From Flavobacteriales bacterium (GTDB lineage: Bacteria; Bacteroidota; Bacteroidia; Flavobacteriales; JASBRU01), in NCBI GenBank assembly GCA_030149285.1, contig JASBRU010000005.1, forward strand, positions 186,001 through 250,000: a DNA stretch of 64,000 nucleotides, written 5' to 3'. Below are positions 1-8,060 of the stretch, piece by piece (within the stretch, counting starts at the first letter, position 1; each line of letters opens with the position of its first letter). The notes beneath the pieces are model-generated. The model saw only the letters and a list, made by a program, of their open reading frames with translations. It was not told where the DNA came from and made no database searches. A program made the translations under genes and the position numbers.

Positions 1-181
1 GTAAAAAATGTAATTCAGTATCAGTATACTTTAGCATGTAGTATTGAGACAAACTAGCTATGAGTACAGCATAACCCCATAATAAATAAAAGAAGCCATT
101 ATCACTTACGTTGCGCTTAGCAGTAGCAATCATTTGTTGTATTACTTCTAAGCCTTGTTGTTGGTCAAAATCTTTATCCAT
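1..181 (-). CDS. Partial membrane protein of unknown function, N-terminal part
   Basis: I translated this by eye from the ATG at 181. The 60 visible residues begin MDKDFDQQQGLEVIQQMIAT and lead into a first hydrophobic segment (FFYLLWGYAVLIASL). The C-terminus lies outside the window. Short multi-pass proteins with this opening (an acidic start, a GLE.I..MI.TAK segment, then LLWGY) are common in Bacteroidota, often beside a small winged-helix regulator gene; that resemblance is from memory. A promoter-like sequence lies about 30 bases upstream (210-241). The function is unknown. Confidence 0.7.
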   Translation of the reverse strand, partial: MDKDFDQQQGLEVIQQMIATAKRNVSDNGFFYLLWGYAVLIASLSQYYMLKYTDTELHFL

Positions 182-209
182 TTTTACAATGATTAAATTA
201 ATTACACTA

Positions 210-241
210 CAAATATAAACTAGTTTATATTATAAACCAAA
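210..241 (-). promoter_or_regulatory. Bacteroidota-type promoter of the truncated membrane protein gene
   Basis: On the minus strand, TTTG (241-238) is followed after 20 bases by TATATTTG (217-210). This matches the TTTG...TAnnTTTG promoter form known for this phylum. Transcription would start near 203, giving a leader of about 22 bases before the ATG at 181. Confidence 0.5.
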
Positions 242-255
242 TATATTTTTAAAAA

Positions 256-714
256 TTAAACCCCAAATAAAAGCCTATAAAATTCATCATACTCTTCACC
301 ACCAGCTACATTTTTACACTTATTTAAATAAGACCAAACTAAAGCCTCGTTATCCCACTTCTCAAAGGTCATTTTATTGAAAAAATTGGACATAAGGCTT
401 AAAGCATCTAAAAAGGCCTCGTTGTCTTTTGCACACCAACCTAATATTTCTTGAGTTTCCCAACTTAGCCAAAAACATTTTCTAAGCTTTGTATCAAAAT
501 ATAGTTCATCTAACTCTATCCTACCAATATGAAACAAATCACTAGCTTCATTAATTTCAGTAAAAAAAGAAATCGCCCCTATTTCAAAATTTGATACATC
601 ATAATACTTTATGAGCTTTAATAGCTCATCATCATAAGTATTTATGTTTAAAGGAGACTCTCTTAGATTAAGCACTTCAGTTTCTAAGCTATTTACAAAC
701 TCTTTAGCTGTCAT
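256..714 (-). CDS. Hypothetical protein, possible SUKH (SMI1/KNR4)-like immunity protein
   Basis: This 152-residue soluble protein has no signal peptide or membrane segment. The middle (about residues 60-105) has a hydrophobic-Gly-Arg-x-Glu-x-Asp-x-Leu-x-Phe-Asp pattern (IGRIELDELYFDTK), then a strand and an A-x(3)-E-A-F-L-D-A-L helix. This recalls the core of SUKH/SMI1-KNR4 proteins, many of which protect against polymorphic toxins. That link is only a pattern-level inference; an unrelated fold is possible. It is the last gene of a four-gene minus-strand cluster and starts 2 bases after the stop of the gene before it. Confidence 0.6.
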   Translation of the reverse strand: MTAKEFVNSLETEVLNLRESPLNINTYDDELLKLIKYYDVSNFEIGAISFFTEINEASDLFHIGRIELDELYFDTKLRKCFWLSWETQEILGWCAKDNEAFLDALSLMSNFFNKMTFEKWDNEALVWSYLNKCKNVAGGEEYDEFYRLLFGV

Positions 715-716
715 AA

Positions 717-1070
717 CTATACTCCATTATCTAGCTTATCAATTGTTTCTTGTGCCTTTGCCATTAAATAATTCCATTCCTCAATCTCAAAAACATCAGG
801 GACATCAGGGTAATCCTCTTTTTTCATAAATTTTTGAGCTTTTAAACACTCTTCATTGAACATACTTAATGTAACAAACTCTTCCTTTGTAAAAATCTCT
901 CTAAACCATTCTTGTTCAGGCAAAAAACCACTTAACCATTGCTCCATTATCTCAATGGGAATGTGTACAAACGGAACTGCTTTTTTATACCTCACCTGTT
1001 CTTCTTTAGAAGAGAAATAGGTAAGAGTCATAATAAGATTTAGCTTACTATTTTTCTGTAATTCAGTCAT
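717..1070 (-). CDS. Hypothetical protein, 117 residues
   Basis: I do not recognise this protein. It is small, soluble and mostly helical in appearance, with several aromatic residues (WLSGF, EWFREIF, EEWNYL). A TTG codon lies three bases upstream, but the ATG at 1070 is preferred: it overlaps the TGA stop of the preceding gene by one base (TGATG), the usual sign of translational coupling. The gene sits in a run of four small unknown genes. By context it may be an immunity-type or accessory protein, but the sequence does not show a function. Confidence 0.6.
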   Translation of the reverse strand: MTELQKNSKLNLIMTLTYFSSKEEQVRYKKAVPFVHIPIEIMEQWLSGFLPEQEWFREIFTKEEFVTLSMFNEECLKAQKFMKKEDYPDVPDVFEIEEWNYLMAKAQETIDKLDNGV

Positions 1071-1366
1071 CAATCATAAAAACTTAAAAACTCATCTTGA
1101 AAATCAAGCTTTGAGTCGACTTGATAAATATAGTGCCCCACAGAGGCCCCATTCTTTTGTAAATCTAACCACACTTCAATTAAAGTGTGTTCTATGGCAA
1201 TTTCAAAAAAACAAACCTTGATACATTTATCTACAGGTTTTATATAGCTCAACGAATAACCTAAGTCCGTTTCTAATTCCTCAGTATTATTAGAGCAACA
1301 ATACTCATAAGCTTTCCTAGCTTTATTATATAATTCTGCTCTTTCTGTTCTGTCTATTTCCATCAT
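1070..1366 (-). CDS. Hypothetical protein, about 98 residues
   Basis: I do not recognise this small soluble protein. It has four cysteines (a CC pair, then single Cys residues in KCIKVCF), and alternating hydrophobics after residue 45 suggest a beta-sheet. An in-frame GTG lies at 1372, but the ATG at 1366 is preferred: the next gene upstream also begins ATG-ATG-GA, 11 bases after the same 25-bp leader repeat, and here the repeat ends 8 bases before the ATG. Its last base overlaps the start of the following gene. Confidence 0.6.
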   Translation of the reverse strand: MMEIDRTERAELYNKARKAYEYCCSNNTEELETDLGYSLSYIKPVDKCIKVCFFEIAIEHTLIEVWLDLQKNGASVGHYIYQVDSKLDFQDEFLSFYD

Positions 1367-1374
1367 GCTCACTA

Positions 1375-1399
1375 TTTAAAACCAAAATACCCAAAACAA
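1375..1399 (-). repeat. Leader repeat copy 1, upstream of an unknown gene
   Basis: These 25 bases match 2045-2069 at 24 positions; the only difference is A versus G at the twelfth base. Read on the minus strand, the core is TTGTTTTGGGTAT-TTGG-TTTTAAA. It lies 8 bases before the preferred ATG of the downstream gene and within the 40-base gap after the preceding gene. Confidence 0.85.
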
Positions 1400-1412
1400 C
1401 TAAGCAAATAAA

Positions 1413-2033
1413 CTAACCCTCATCAGAATCCTTTGAAAAGAAAATAGCTCTTATACGGTCTGTTTCTTCTCTCATATGGCTCCATGTTTGACTATTCAAA
1501 ACAATGCTGTCTGCTTCAGATAAAGATATATTCAATCCATAAATTAAAGCCGCTACAGAATCTATTTGACTTGCATTATTATCATACAAAAGTTGAACTA
1601 TTTGCTCGGTAGACTTAGTATCCTTATTAGCGATTACCAACTCCTTATATTCATCAATATGACGTCTTTTTATCTCCTCATCCGTAGGCTTTTTATAAAC
1701 ACCATATAAAAAATCCATTGATGGATTGAAGTAGATTCTAATAATATCTCCAATATCAGTTGGCGGAATTGTAGGCTCTTTAATAGGGTTAATAGAGATT
1801 ATTTTTATCTCTTCGTCTTGCTTTAAGGTAAAATTTTCAAGGATTTCTTTTAGTCCAACATGATTAATATTATGCATGTTTTGTAAAGTACTATATCCCA
1901 TAGAAAGTGCATATTCACTATCCTTCTTTAGCATAACAGAATCACTAATTTTATAAAGAGATTGGTTGAAATAATCATCTTTATACAACCCTCTATCAAT
2001 TAGTATTTGTTTAATTAGATTTTTCTCCATCAT
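1413..2033 (-). CDS. Hypothetical protein, 206 residues
   Basis: I do not recognise this protein. It is soluble, with no signal peptide. The N-terminal half includes a Pro-rich strand region (NPIKEPTIPPTDIGDIIRIY). The C-terminal 60 residues look helical, with an acidic tail (FSKDSDEG), and contain a conserved-looking segment (AALIYGLNISLSEADSIV) of the sort found at the C-terminus of several small accessory proteins. It is the first gene of the four-gene minus-strand cluster and has leader repeat copy 2 just upstream. It starts at the first ATG of an ATG-ATG pair. Confidence 0.6.
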   Translation of the reverse strand: MMEKNLIKQILIDRGLYKDDYFNQSLYKISDSVMLKKDSEYALSMGYSTLQNMHNINHVGLKEILENFTLKQDEEIKIISINPIKEPTIPPTDIGDIIRIYFNPSMDFLYGVYKKPTDEEIKRRHIDEYKELVIANKDTKSTEQIVQLLYDNNASQIDSVAALIYGLNISLSEADSIVLNSQTWSHMREETDRIRAIFFSKDSDEG

Positions 2034-2044
2034 AGTTTTTTACT

Positions 2045-2069
2045 TTTAAAACCAAGATACCCAAAACAA
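2045..2069 (-). repeat. Leader repeat copy 2
   Basis: This is the second copy of the 25-bp sequence at 1375-1399 (24 of 25 bases identical). It ends 11 bases before the ATG at 2033. Both copies lie between start codons and upstream sequence in the same orientation, so it is a repeated 5' leader rather than repeated coding sequence. Confidence 0.85.
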
Positions 2070-2129
2070 TTCGGGTACTTACCAGTTTATTTGATAAATT
2101 TATAATGTTTAACCCTAAAGAAAAATAAG

Positions 2130-2639
2130 ATGAAAAAATTAATGTCTATTGCTATGCTGATGCTTGCTTTTACATTTACAGCAAATGCACAAAAAGAAAA
2201 AAAGAGTCCGGCTAAAAGCTCTAGCGCAACAATTGATGGCGTAACAGTAACCGTAAACTACAGCTCGCCATCAGTAAGAGGACGAACCATTTGGGGCGAC
2301 TTAGTACCTTATGATAAAATATGGAGAACAGGAGCTAACGAAGCTACTACCATCAGTTTTGATAAAGATGTAAAGATTAACGGCACTACAGTTAAGGCAG
2401 GTACTTACAGCTTATTTACTATACCTGGTAAAGAAAAGTGGACTATCATCATAAATACTGAAGCAAAACAATGGGGTGCTTATAAGTATGATGAAAAACT
2501 AGATGTAATGCGTTTTACAGTTACTCCAGAAAAATCAAAAGAAATGCAAGAAAGCTTAGAAATTGAAGTGGATGAAGATGGAGAAATTTCTATTGAATGG
2601 GAACACTTAGAGGTAGAGTTTAAAATAGCTAAGGCTTAA
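2130..2639 (+). CDS. DUF2911 domain secreted protein
   Basis: This 169-residue exported protein has a signal peptide (residues 1-20, cleavage after TANA). The rest is one DUF2911 domain: the paired-strand segment VTVNYSSPSVRGRTIWG, then VPYDKIWRTGANEATTI and KAGTYSLFTIPG are hallmark segments. The family is widespread in Bacteroidota; its biochemical role is unknown and the fold is expected to be all beta. The gene stands alone and converges on the ABC transporter gene. The two stop codons interlock in one TTAA, with no intrinsic terminator visible between them. Confidence 0.9.
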   Translation: MKKLMSIAMLMLAFTFTANAQKEKKSPAKSSSATIDGVTVTVNYSSPSVRGRTIWGDLVPYDKIWRTGANEATTISFDKDVKINGTTVKAGTYSLFTIPGKEKWTIIINTEAKQWGAYKYDEKLDVMRFTVTPEKSKEMQESLEIEVDEDGEISIEWEHLEVEFKIAKA

Positions 2640-4417
2640 TCTACTTCATCACCAATAAACTGCTTTTCGTATAGATTAGTATAGAAACCATTTTTACGAA
2701 GTAACTCTTGATGAGTTCCTTCTTCTACAACACGGCCGGCATCCATCACCAAGATTTTGTCGGCCTTTTGTATGGTAGCTAATCTATGTGCTATAACTAT
2801 AGAAGTTCTGTTCTCTGTAATCTTATCTATAGCATTTTGTATCAGTATCTCAGAGTGCGTGTCTACCGATGAAGTAGCCTCATCCAGTATCAATATATCC
2901 GGGTTAGTTACATAAGCTCTTAAAAAGGCTAATAACTGTCTCTGCCCTGCAGACAGCATAGTACCGCGTTCACGTACATTATAATGATAACTATCAGGCA
3001 ACTCTTCTATAAACTCATCAACCTGAATAACTCTTGCGGCCTCTTTAACTATATCTAAAGAAATATCTTGATCTAATACAATGTTGTTATAAATAGAGTC
3101 TGAAAACAAAAACACATCTTGTAATACCAATGCAATATGGGTTCTTAATGAATCAAGTTTCACCGTTTTAATATCTACACCATCTATAGTAATAGTACCG
3201 CTTTGTATTGGGTAAAACCTGTTTAATAGATTAATGATTGTTGTTTTTCCGGCACCCGTAGCACCTACTATAGCCAAGGTCTCCCCCGCTTTTACTTTAA
3301 AAGAAACTCCTTTCAAAATGGTTTCTTCCTCGTTATAGCCAAATACTACATCTTTAAACTCAATATCGCCTTTTACATCATCTAAGTCATTTACGCCATT
3401 ATCTTCAATACGAGAGTCGGTATCTAATATCTTAAATACCCTATCCGATGCCACCATACCCATTTGCAAAGTGTTAAAACGGTCTGCTAATTGGCGTAAG
3501 GGACGGAACATCATATTCACATAAAGTATAATAGCCGTTAAGTCTCCCAACACCTGTGAGTTTTCAATACTTATATTATCAACATTCAAGGCTATTATTC
3601 CGCCATACCATACCACTAAACCTATAGATATAGCTGAGGCAATTTCTAATACCGGCAAGAAAATAGAGAAGTACCAGATAGAACGAATATTGGCGTCCAT
3701 GTGACGTTTATTTATCACTTTAAACTTGTCCATCTCTGCCTTCTCACGGTTAAATATCTGTACGATATTCATACCCGTTACATGTTCTTGTACAAATGCA
3801 TTGAGCTTAGAAACCTCAGTACGTACATCCTGGAAAGACGACTTAATTGCTTTCTGAAAAAATAAGGTTGCAAAATATAGTATTGGAGCAACAGCCAAAC
3901 TTAGTAATACCAAGCGCCAATCTAGCGTAATAAACATTACCGCTATAATTACAATTATCTTAAAGAGGTCGCCAAAAATAACCAGCAAACCTTCTGCAAA
4001 AATATTGGCAATAGTTTCTATATCCGATACGGCTCTGGTAACCAACGTACCAATAGGAGTGTTGTCAAAATACTTTAGTTTAAACCCTAATACATGTTTG
4101 TATAGCTTAATACGTAAGTCTTTAATAATACTCTGTCCCAGCCAGTTTGCACCGTAGGTAAACACCAACTGAAATATGGCTTCTAATACAAGAACACCTA
4201 TCATCAGCATCGTAAACTTTAACAGCATACTGCCATTAGGCTCTACAATAAAGTTATTGATAGTGTACTTTATTAAGTATGGGCGTAGTGATGCTAATCC
4301 GGCAATAACTATGGTAAGCACCATACATAAAATAAATATCCCCTTATAGGGGCGCACATACTTTAGTATTCTGTTTAACAGTTTTAAATCAAAAACTTTA
4401 CCGCTTACTTCAGACAT
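2636..4417 (-). CDS. ABC exporter, fused membrane and ATPase half-transporter (MsbA/MdlB-like)
   Basis: This 593-residue protein is a full half-transporter that should act as a dimer in the inner membrane. An N-terminal six-helix ABC-transporter domain (about residues 20-320) is followed by the nucleotide-binding domain: Walker A GATGAGKTT, signature LSAGQRQ (Ala in place of the usual second Gly) and Walker B ILILDEATSSVD, then the H-loop IVIAHRL. Family members export lipids, drugs or peptides; the substrate cannot be read here. It overlaps the 3' end of truA by 8 bases, so the two genes are probably cotranscribed. Confidence 0.9.
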   Translation of the reverse strand: MSEVSGKVFDLKLLNRILKYVRPYKGIFILCMVLTIVIAGLASLRPYLIKYTINNFIVEPNGSMLLKFTMLMIGVLVLEAIFQLVFTYGANWLGQSIIKDLRIKLYKHVLGFKLKYFDNTPIGTLVTRAVSDIETIANIFAEGLLVIFGDLFKIIVIIAVMFITLDWRLVLLSLAVAPILYFATLFFQKAIKSSFQDVRTEVSKLNAFVQEHVTGMNIVQIFNREKAEMDKFKVINKRHMDANIRSIWYFSIFLPVLEIASAISIGLVVWYGGIIALNVDNISIENSQVLGDLTAIILYVNMMFRPLRQLADRFNTLQMGMVASDRVFKILDTDSRIEDNGVNDLDDVKGDIEFKDVVFGYNEEETILKGVSFKVKAGETLAIVGATGAGKTTIINLLNRFYPIQSGTITIDGVDIKTVKLDSLRTHIALVLQDVFLFSDSIYNNIVLDQDISLDIVKEAARVIQVDEFIEELPDSYHYNVRERGTMLSAGQRQLLAFLRAYVTNPDILILDEATSSVDTHSEILIQNAIDKITENRTSIVIAHRLATIQKADKILVMDAGRVVEEGTHQELLRKNGFYTNLYEKQFIGDEVD

Positions 4418-5159
4418 CTATAATTTCTTTGTCGTATTCTATATCCACCAAATACAAGCCTTGTGCGGGTACTGATACACCGGCTTTACTACGGCTTTTA
4501 CTTTCTATTATTCTTTTAAACCCTTCTATATCCAACTTCCCTTGCCCTACTTCTATCAGTGTTCCTACTATAGCTCGCACCATGTTTCTCAAAAAACGAT
4601 CTGCCTGAACAGTAAAGACCCACAAATCACCCCGCTGCTGCCATTCTGCACGCATAATTTTACAAATATACGTTTGAACATCGGTTTTTGACTTAGAAAA
4701 GCATTCAAAATCTGTGTACTCAAACAATACTTTAGCCGCCTTGTTCATTAACGCAAAGTCTAAATTTCCGTACAAACGATAAGCACTATCTATTTCAAAA
4801 GGGTTTTTATGCTCAGTTAGGTAATACTCATAGGTTCTACTCAATGCATCAAACCTAGCATGTACTTCTGGTTTTACCTTATAAATTTTAAAAACAGATA
4901 TATCATTTGGCAAAAAGGCATTCATTTTAAGTGTAAGAGCATCCACATCATAGCTTAATTCATCCACATCAAAATGAGCCACCATTAATTTTGCATGCAC
5001 TCCCGCATCTGTTCTTCCTGCACCTACTACATCTATCTTTAGTCCCAAAATTGTGCTTAAACAGTCATTCAGTTTTTCTTGCACAGATATAGCATTTGGC
5101 TGCACTTGCCATCCGTGGTAGTTTTTTCCGTTATATGATAGTTCTATAAAGTAGCGCAA
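4410..5159 (-). CDS. truA: tRNA pseudouridine synthase A
   Basis: This 249-residue enzyme makes pseudouridine at positions 38-40 of the tRNA anticodon stem-loop. The start MRYFIELSYNGKNYHGWQ and the catalytic motif GAGRTDAGVHA (the Asp is the nucleophile) are diagnostic, as is the C-terminal FLRNMVRAIVGTLIEVG. The start codon is TTG at 5159: the upstream codons are GCA and a TAA stop, and the N-terminus then matches the family exactly. A promoter-like TAATTTTG lies at 5199-5192 on the minus strand. It is followed by, and overlaps, the ABC exporter gene. Confidence 0.95.
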   Translation of the reverse strand: MRYFIELSYNGKNYHGWQVQPNAISVQEKLNDCLSTILGLKIDVVGAGRTDAGVHAKLMVAHFDVDELSYDVDALTLKMNAFLPNDISVFKIYKVKPEVHARFDALSRTYEYYLTEHKNPFEIDSAYRLYGNLDFALMNKAAKVLFEYTDFECFSKSKTDVQTYICKIMRAEWQQRGDLWVFTVQADRFLRNMVRAIVGTLIEVGQGKLDIEGFKRIIESKSRSKAGVSVPAQGLYLVDIEYDKEIIDV

Positions 5160-5218
5160 TGCTTAGGAATTTCTTTTATTTGCAATGGCAGCAAAATTAA
5201 GCTTTCCAAACGAATTAT

Positions 5219-5713
5219 ATGAAACGTATTGTTTTACTTTCTGATACCCACAGCCATATTGATGATAGGATTATTGACTATTGTAAAGAGGCTGATGAAA
5301 TATGGCATGCAGGTGATATTGGAGATATATCCGTTACAGATAAATTAGCCGAAATTGCACCTGTAAGGGCTGTTTACGGAAACATAGATGGGCAAGAAGT
5401 AAGAATTGTGCACCCTTTGCATCAGAAATTTACTTGTGAGAGAGTAAAAGTGTGGATTACTCATATAGGTGGTTATCCGGGTAGGTACTCCCCTGCTATC
5501 AGAGAAGATTTATATAAGTATCCTCCAAAGCTATTTATCTGTGGGCACTCACACATCTTAAAGGTGATGTATGACAAAAAACTAGGACTACTCCATATGA
5601 ACCCCGGAGCTGCCGGAAAGCATGGTTTTCATAAAGTACGAACTATGCTTCGCTTTAATTTAGAAGATGGAGAAATAAAAGATTTAGAAGTAATAGAATT
5701 GGGTAATCGTTAG
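5219..5713 (+). CDS. YfcE/MJ0936-type metallophosphoesterase
   Basis: This 164-residue cytosolic phosphodiesterase belongs to the calcineurin-like superfamily. The dinuclear metal-site motifs appear in order: SDTHSH near the N-terminus, HAGDIGD, GNIDG, a conserved ITHIGG and the C-terminal GHSH, followed by the family-typical MNPGAAG. YfcE-like enzymes hydrolyse phosphodiesters in vitro; the natural substrate is unclear. It is transcribed divergently from truA, 59 bases away, and converges on the DUF4293 gene with stop codons overlapping by four bases. Confidence 0.9.
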   Translation: MKRIVLLSDTHSHIDDRIIDYCKEADEIWHAGDIGDISVTDKLAEIAPVRAVYGNIDGQEVRIVHPLHQKFTCERVKVWITHIGGYPGRYSPAIREDLYKYPPKLFICGHSHILKVMYDKKLGLLHMNPGAAGKHGFHKVRTMLRFNLEDGEIKDLEVIELGNR

Positions 5714-6126
5714 CGCAACCTATCAGCTGAACGAACCAAATCTTCATCTTTTTTAATAGCCCTGTTTGCCAAAGCAATTAAAATTACACTCACCAGCGGA
5801 AACCCCATTACTATACCTTGGCTCTCTATTACCTCACCAACAGCTAAGTTCGGGTTCATCATTTTATATACCAATAAAGCAACCAATGCTAAGTTGATGA
5901 GAATATTAAGCCTACCCAGTACAAATTGGGTTTGACGAACCTTATACTTAGTAATGGTATAAATAGATAGTATTGCTGATAAAATGAATAGTGCCATAGC
6001 AATAGGTTCATCGGTAATCATTACTTTATAACCACCGGTTATAGTCCATAAACTAAAAGCAAAAACTAAGCCTCCGCTAATTATTGCAGAGATTAATAAG
6101 TATAAAGATTGGATTCTTTGAATCAT
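5710..6126 (-). CDS. DUF4293 integral membrane protein
   Basis: This 138-residue protein has four predicted membrane helices (starting near residues 7, 37, 72 and 100). It opens with MIQRIQSLYLLISAIISG, the hallmark of DUF4293 proteins in Bacteroidota; the tail is charged (RAIKKDEDLVRSADRLR). The function is unknown. In this phylum the gene is regularly found next to rho, as here, where it is divergent from rho. A TATTTTTG promoter-like box lies at 6151-6144 on the minus strand, 18 bases before the start. Confidence 0.85.
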   Translation of the reverse strand: MIQRIQSLYLLISAIISGGLVFAFSLWTITGGYKVMITDEPIAMALFILSAILSIYTITKYKVRQTQFVLGRLNILINLALVALLVYKMMNPNLAVGEVIESQGIVMGFPLVSVILIALANRAIKKDEDLVRSADRLR

Positions 6127-6169
6127 TAGTAGTTGTTTTTTGGCAAAAATAGCAGAAAATAATTGCCTA

Positions 6170-6225
6170 TTTGTTATTGATATTCAATTTATTTGTATAC
6201 TTGCATTATACTTATTCGGTATAAT
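6170..6225 (+). promoter_or_regulatory. Promoter and leader dyad of rho
   Basis: TTTG (6170-6173) is followed after 22 bases by TATACTTG (6196-6203), one mismatch from TAnnTTTG. Immediately after it lies a perfect inverted repeat, ATTATAC (6205-6211) and GTATAAT (6219-6225), with a 7-base loop, at or next to the expected transcript start. The remaining leader before the rho ATG is about 120-140 bases. The position suggests an operator or 5' hairpin that could control rho; that role is inferred. Confidence 0.45.
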
Positions 6226-6348
6226 TACCTCATTAATAAGAAGTCCCTACTTTATTTCAATTAAAATAATTTGAAGACCCCTTGGTTTTTTTATTTCACA
6301 TTATACAAACAAAATCATTTTACTTTTTAAAAATAATTATCAAATAGC

Positions 6349-8010
6349 ATGCACGATATTACAGAGCTAAAGGAAAAGAAACTTCCGGAGCTTCAGGAAA
6401 TCGCTGAAAAGCTGAATGTTCCTAAATTCAAACGTCTAAACAAGTTAGATTTAATTTACCAAATATTAGACGTACAAGCTACTACTACAGCAAAAGCTGT
6501 AAGTAACTCTGGCGATAGTTCTGCCAAAAATGAACCCAAAAGAGACACTCGCAGAAAACCTGAGCAAACAAGAAAACCCGTTGCAAAAACGGATAGTGCA
6601 AAACCAGCAGCAACTGCTGAACGTACTGAAAAGCGTACAGAAAAAAGCGAGAACACAACAAAAGCAAGTGAAGGCCAAAAGTCTACTCCTGCACCAAAAG
6701 AAGGTCAGAGACAAAACGACAATCGTCGCCCTCAGAGAGACAATAATACTCCTAGAGATAACAACCGTCGTCCTGCAAATGACAATCGTAATCAAAACAG
6801 AAATCAAAACAGAAATGATAGCAACGATACTAACGGCAACAGTAATGGCAACCGCCATCACGATAATCGCCGTAATCAAACGAAAGAATACGAATTCGAA
6901 GGAATTATCTCCAGTGAAGGTGTACTCGAAATAATGCCTGATGGGTATGGTTTTTTACGTTCATCGGACTACAACTACCTTACCTCACCAGATGATATTT
7001 ACTTATCTCAGTCTCAAATAAAATTATTTGGATTAAAGACCGGTGATACTGTACAAGGACAAATACGTCCACCAAAAGAAGGAGAAAAATATTTTCCATT
7101 GGTAAAAGTTGAAAAGATAAATGGTAGAGAACCGGATTTTGTAAGAGACCGTGTTTCTTTTGAGCATTTAACTCCTCTTTTCCCAGATGAAAAGTTTAAC
7201 ATTACAGATAAACACAGTACTATATCTACACGTGTTGTAGACCTTTTTGCCCCTATTGGTAAAGGACAACGTGGTATGATTGTAGCACAGCCAAAAACGG
7301 GTAAAACAATGTTATTAAAAGACATTGCAAATGCAATTTCTGCTAACCACCCGGAGGCTTACTTAATTATCTTGCTTATTGATGAAAGACCTGAAGAGGT
7401 TACTGATATGGCCCGTAGCGTAAATGCAGAGGTTATTGCCTCTACATTTGATGAGCCTGCGGATCGTCATGTAAAAGTTGCAAACATTGTGCTTGAAAAA
7501 GCAAAACGTATGGTAGAATGCGGACATGATGTTGTAATTCTTTTAGACTCTATTACACGTTTAGCACGTGCATATAATACAGTTTCTCCAGCGTCCGGTA
7601 AAGTATTATCGGGTGGTGTTGATGCAAATGCATTGCACAAACCAAAACGTTTCTTTGGTGCGGCTCGTAACATAGAAAATGGTGGTTCATTAACCATTGT
7701 TGCTACTGCATTAATTGATACAGGATCTAAAATGGACGAGGTTATCTTTGAAGAATTTAAAGGTACCGGTAACATGGAAATGCAATTAGATAGAAAAATT
7801 GCTAACCGTCGTATTTACCCGGCTATTGACCTTGTTTCTTCTAGTACTCGTAGAGAAGACTTATTACTTGACGAAGGTGTACTACAACGTATGTGGATAC
7901 TTCGTAAGCATTTATCAGATATGAACCCTGTAGAAGCTATGGAGTTCTTAAATGATAGAATTAAGAGAACTGAAGACAATGATGAGTTCTTAATTTCTAT
8001 GAATAGATAA
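6349..8010 (+). CDS. rho: Transcription termination factor Rho
   Basis: This 553-residue protein is a hexameric RNA-dependent ATPase that ends transcription. A Rho N-terminal helical domain (residues 1-45, [20 protein letters not shown]) is followed by a disordered linker of about 130 residues rich in Asn, Arg, Lys and Thr, then the RNA-binding cold-shock-like domain (from [20 protein letters not shown]) and the ATPase core with Walker A (QPKTGKT) and Walker B ([16 protein letters not shown]). Rho is about 420 residues in Escherichia coli; the extra length is the linker, typical of Bacteroidota. It has a long leader with its own promoter and a strong downstream hairpin. Confidence 0.98.
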   Translation: MHDITELKEKKLPELQEIAEKLNVPKFKRLNKLDLIYQILDVQATTTAKAVSNSGDSSAKNEPKRDTRRKPEQTRKPVAKTDSAKPAATAERTEKRTEKSENTTKASEGQKSTPAPKEGQRQNDNRRPQRDNNTPRDNNRRPANDNRNQNRNQNRNDSNDTNGNSNGNRHHDNRRNQTKEYEFEGIISSEGVLEIMPDGYGFLRSSDYNYLTSPDDIYLSQSQIKLFGLKTGDTVQGQIRPPKEGEKYFPLVKVEKINGREPDFVRDRVSFEHLTPLFPDEKFNITDKHSTISTRVVDLFAPIGKGQRGMIVAQPKTGKTMLLKDIANAISANHPEAYLIILLIDERPEEVTDMARSVNAEVIASTFDEPADRHVKVANIVLEKAKRMVECGHDVVILLDSITRLARAYNTVSPASGKVLSGGVDANALHKPKRFFGAARNIENGGSLTIVATALIDTGSKMDEVIFEEFKGTGNMEMQLDRKIANRRIYPAIDLVSSSTRREDLLLDEGVLQRMWILRKHLSDMNPVEAMEFLNDRIKRTEDNDEFLISMNR

Positions 8011-8029
8011 TATCAACTCTTTATAAAGC

Positions 8030-8060
8030 AAAAAAGCCGAGCAAATGCTCGGCTTTTTTT
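8030..8060. terminator. Bidirectional intrinsic terminator between rho and mpl
   Basis: An A-run leads into the stem GCCGAGCA / TGCTCGGC with a tiny loop, then a T-run. It is flanked by A on the left and T on the right, so it can serve rho (plus) and mpl (minus), whose stop codon is at its edge. Confidence 0.9.

Noticed and set aside
256-2033. A possible genomic island or insertion
   Set aside because: There is no integrase, transposase, tRNA border or clear inverted repeat. Only the 25-bp leader repeat is supported.
6456-6934. Additional open frames on both strands inside rho
   Set aside because: They come from the Asn/Arg/Lys/Thr-rich linker, have no homology I can see, and Rho reads through the region in one frame.
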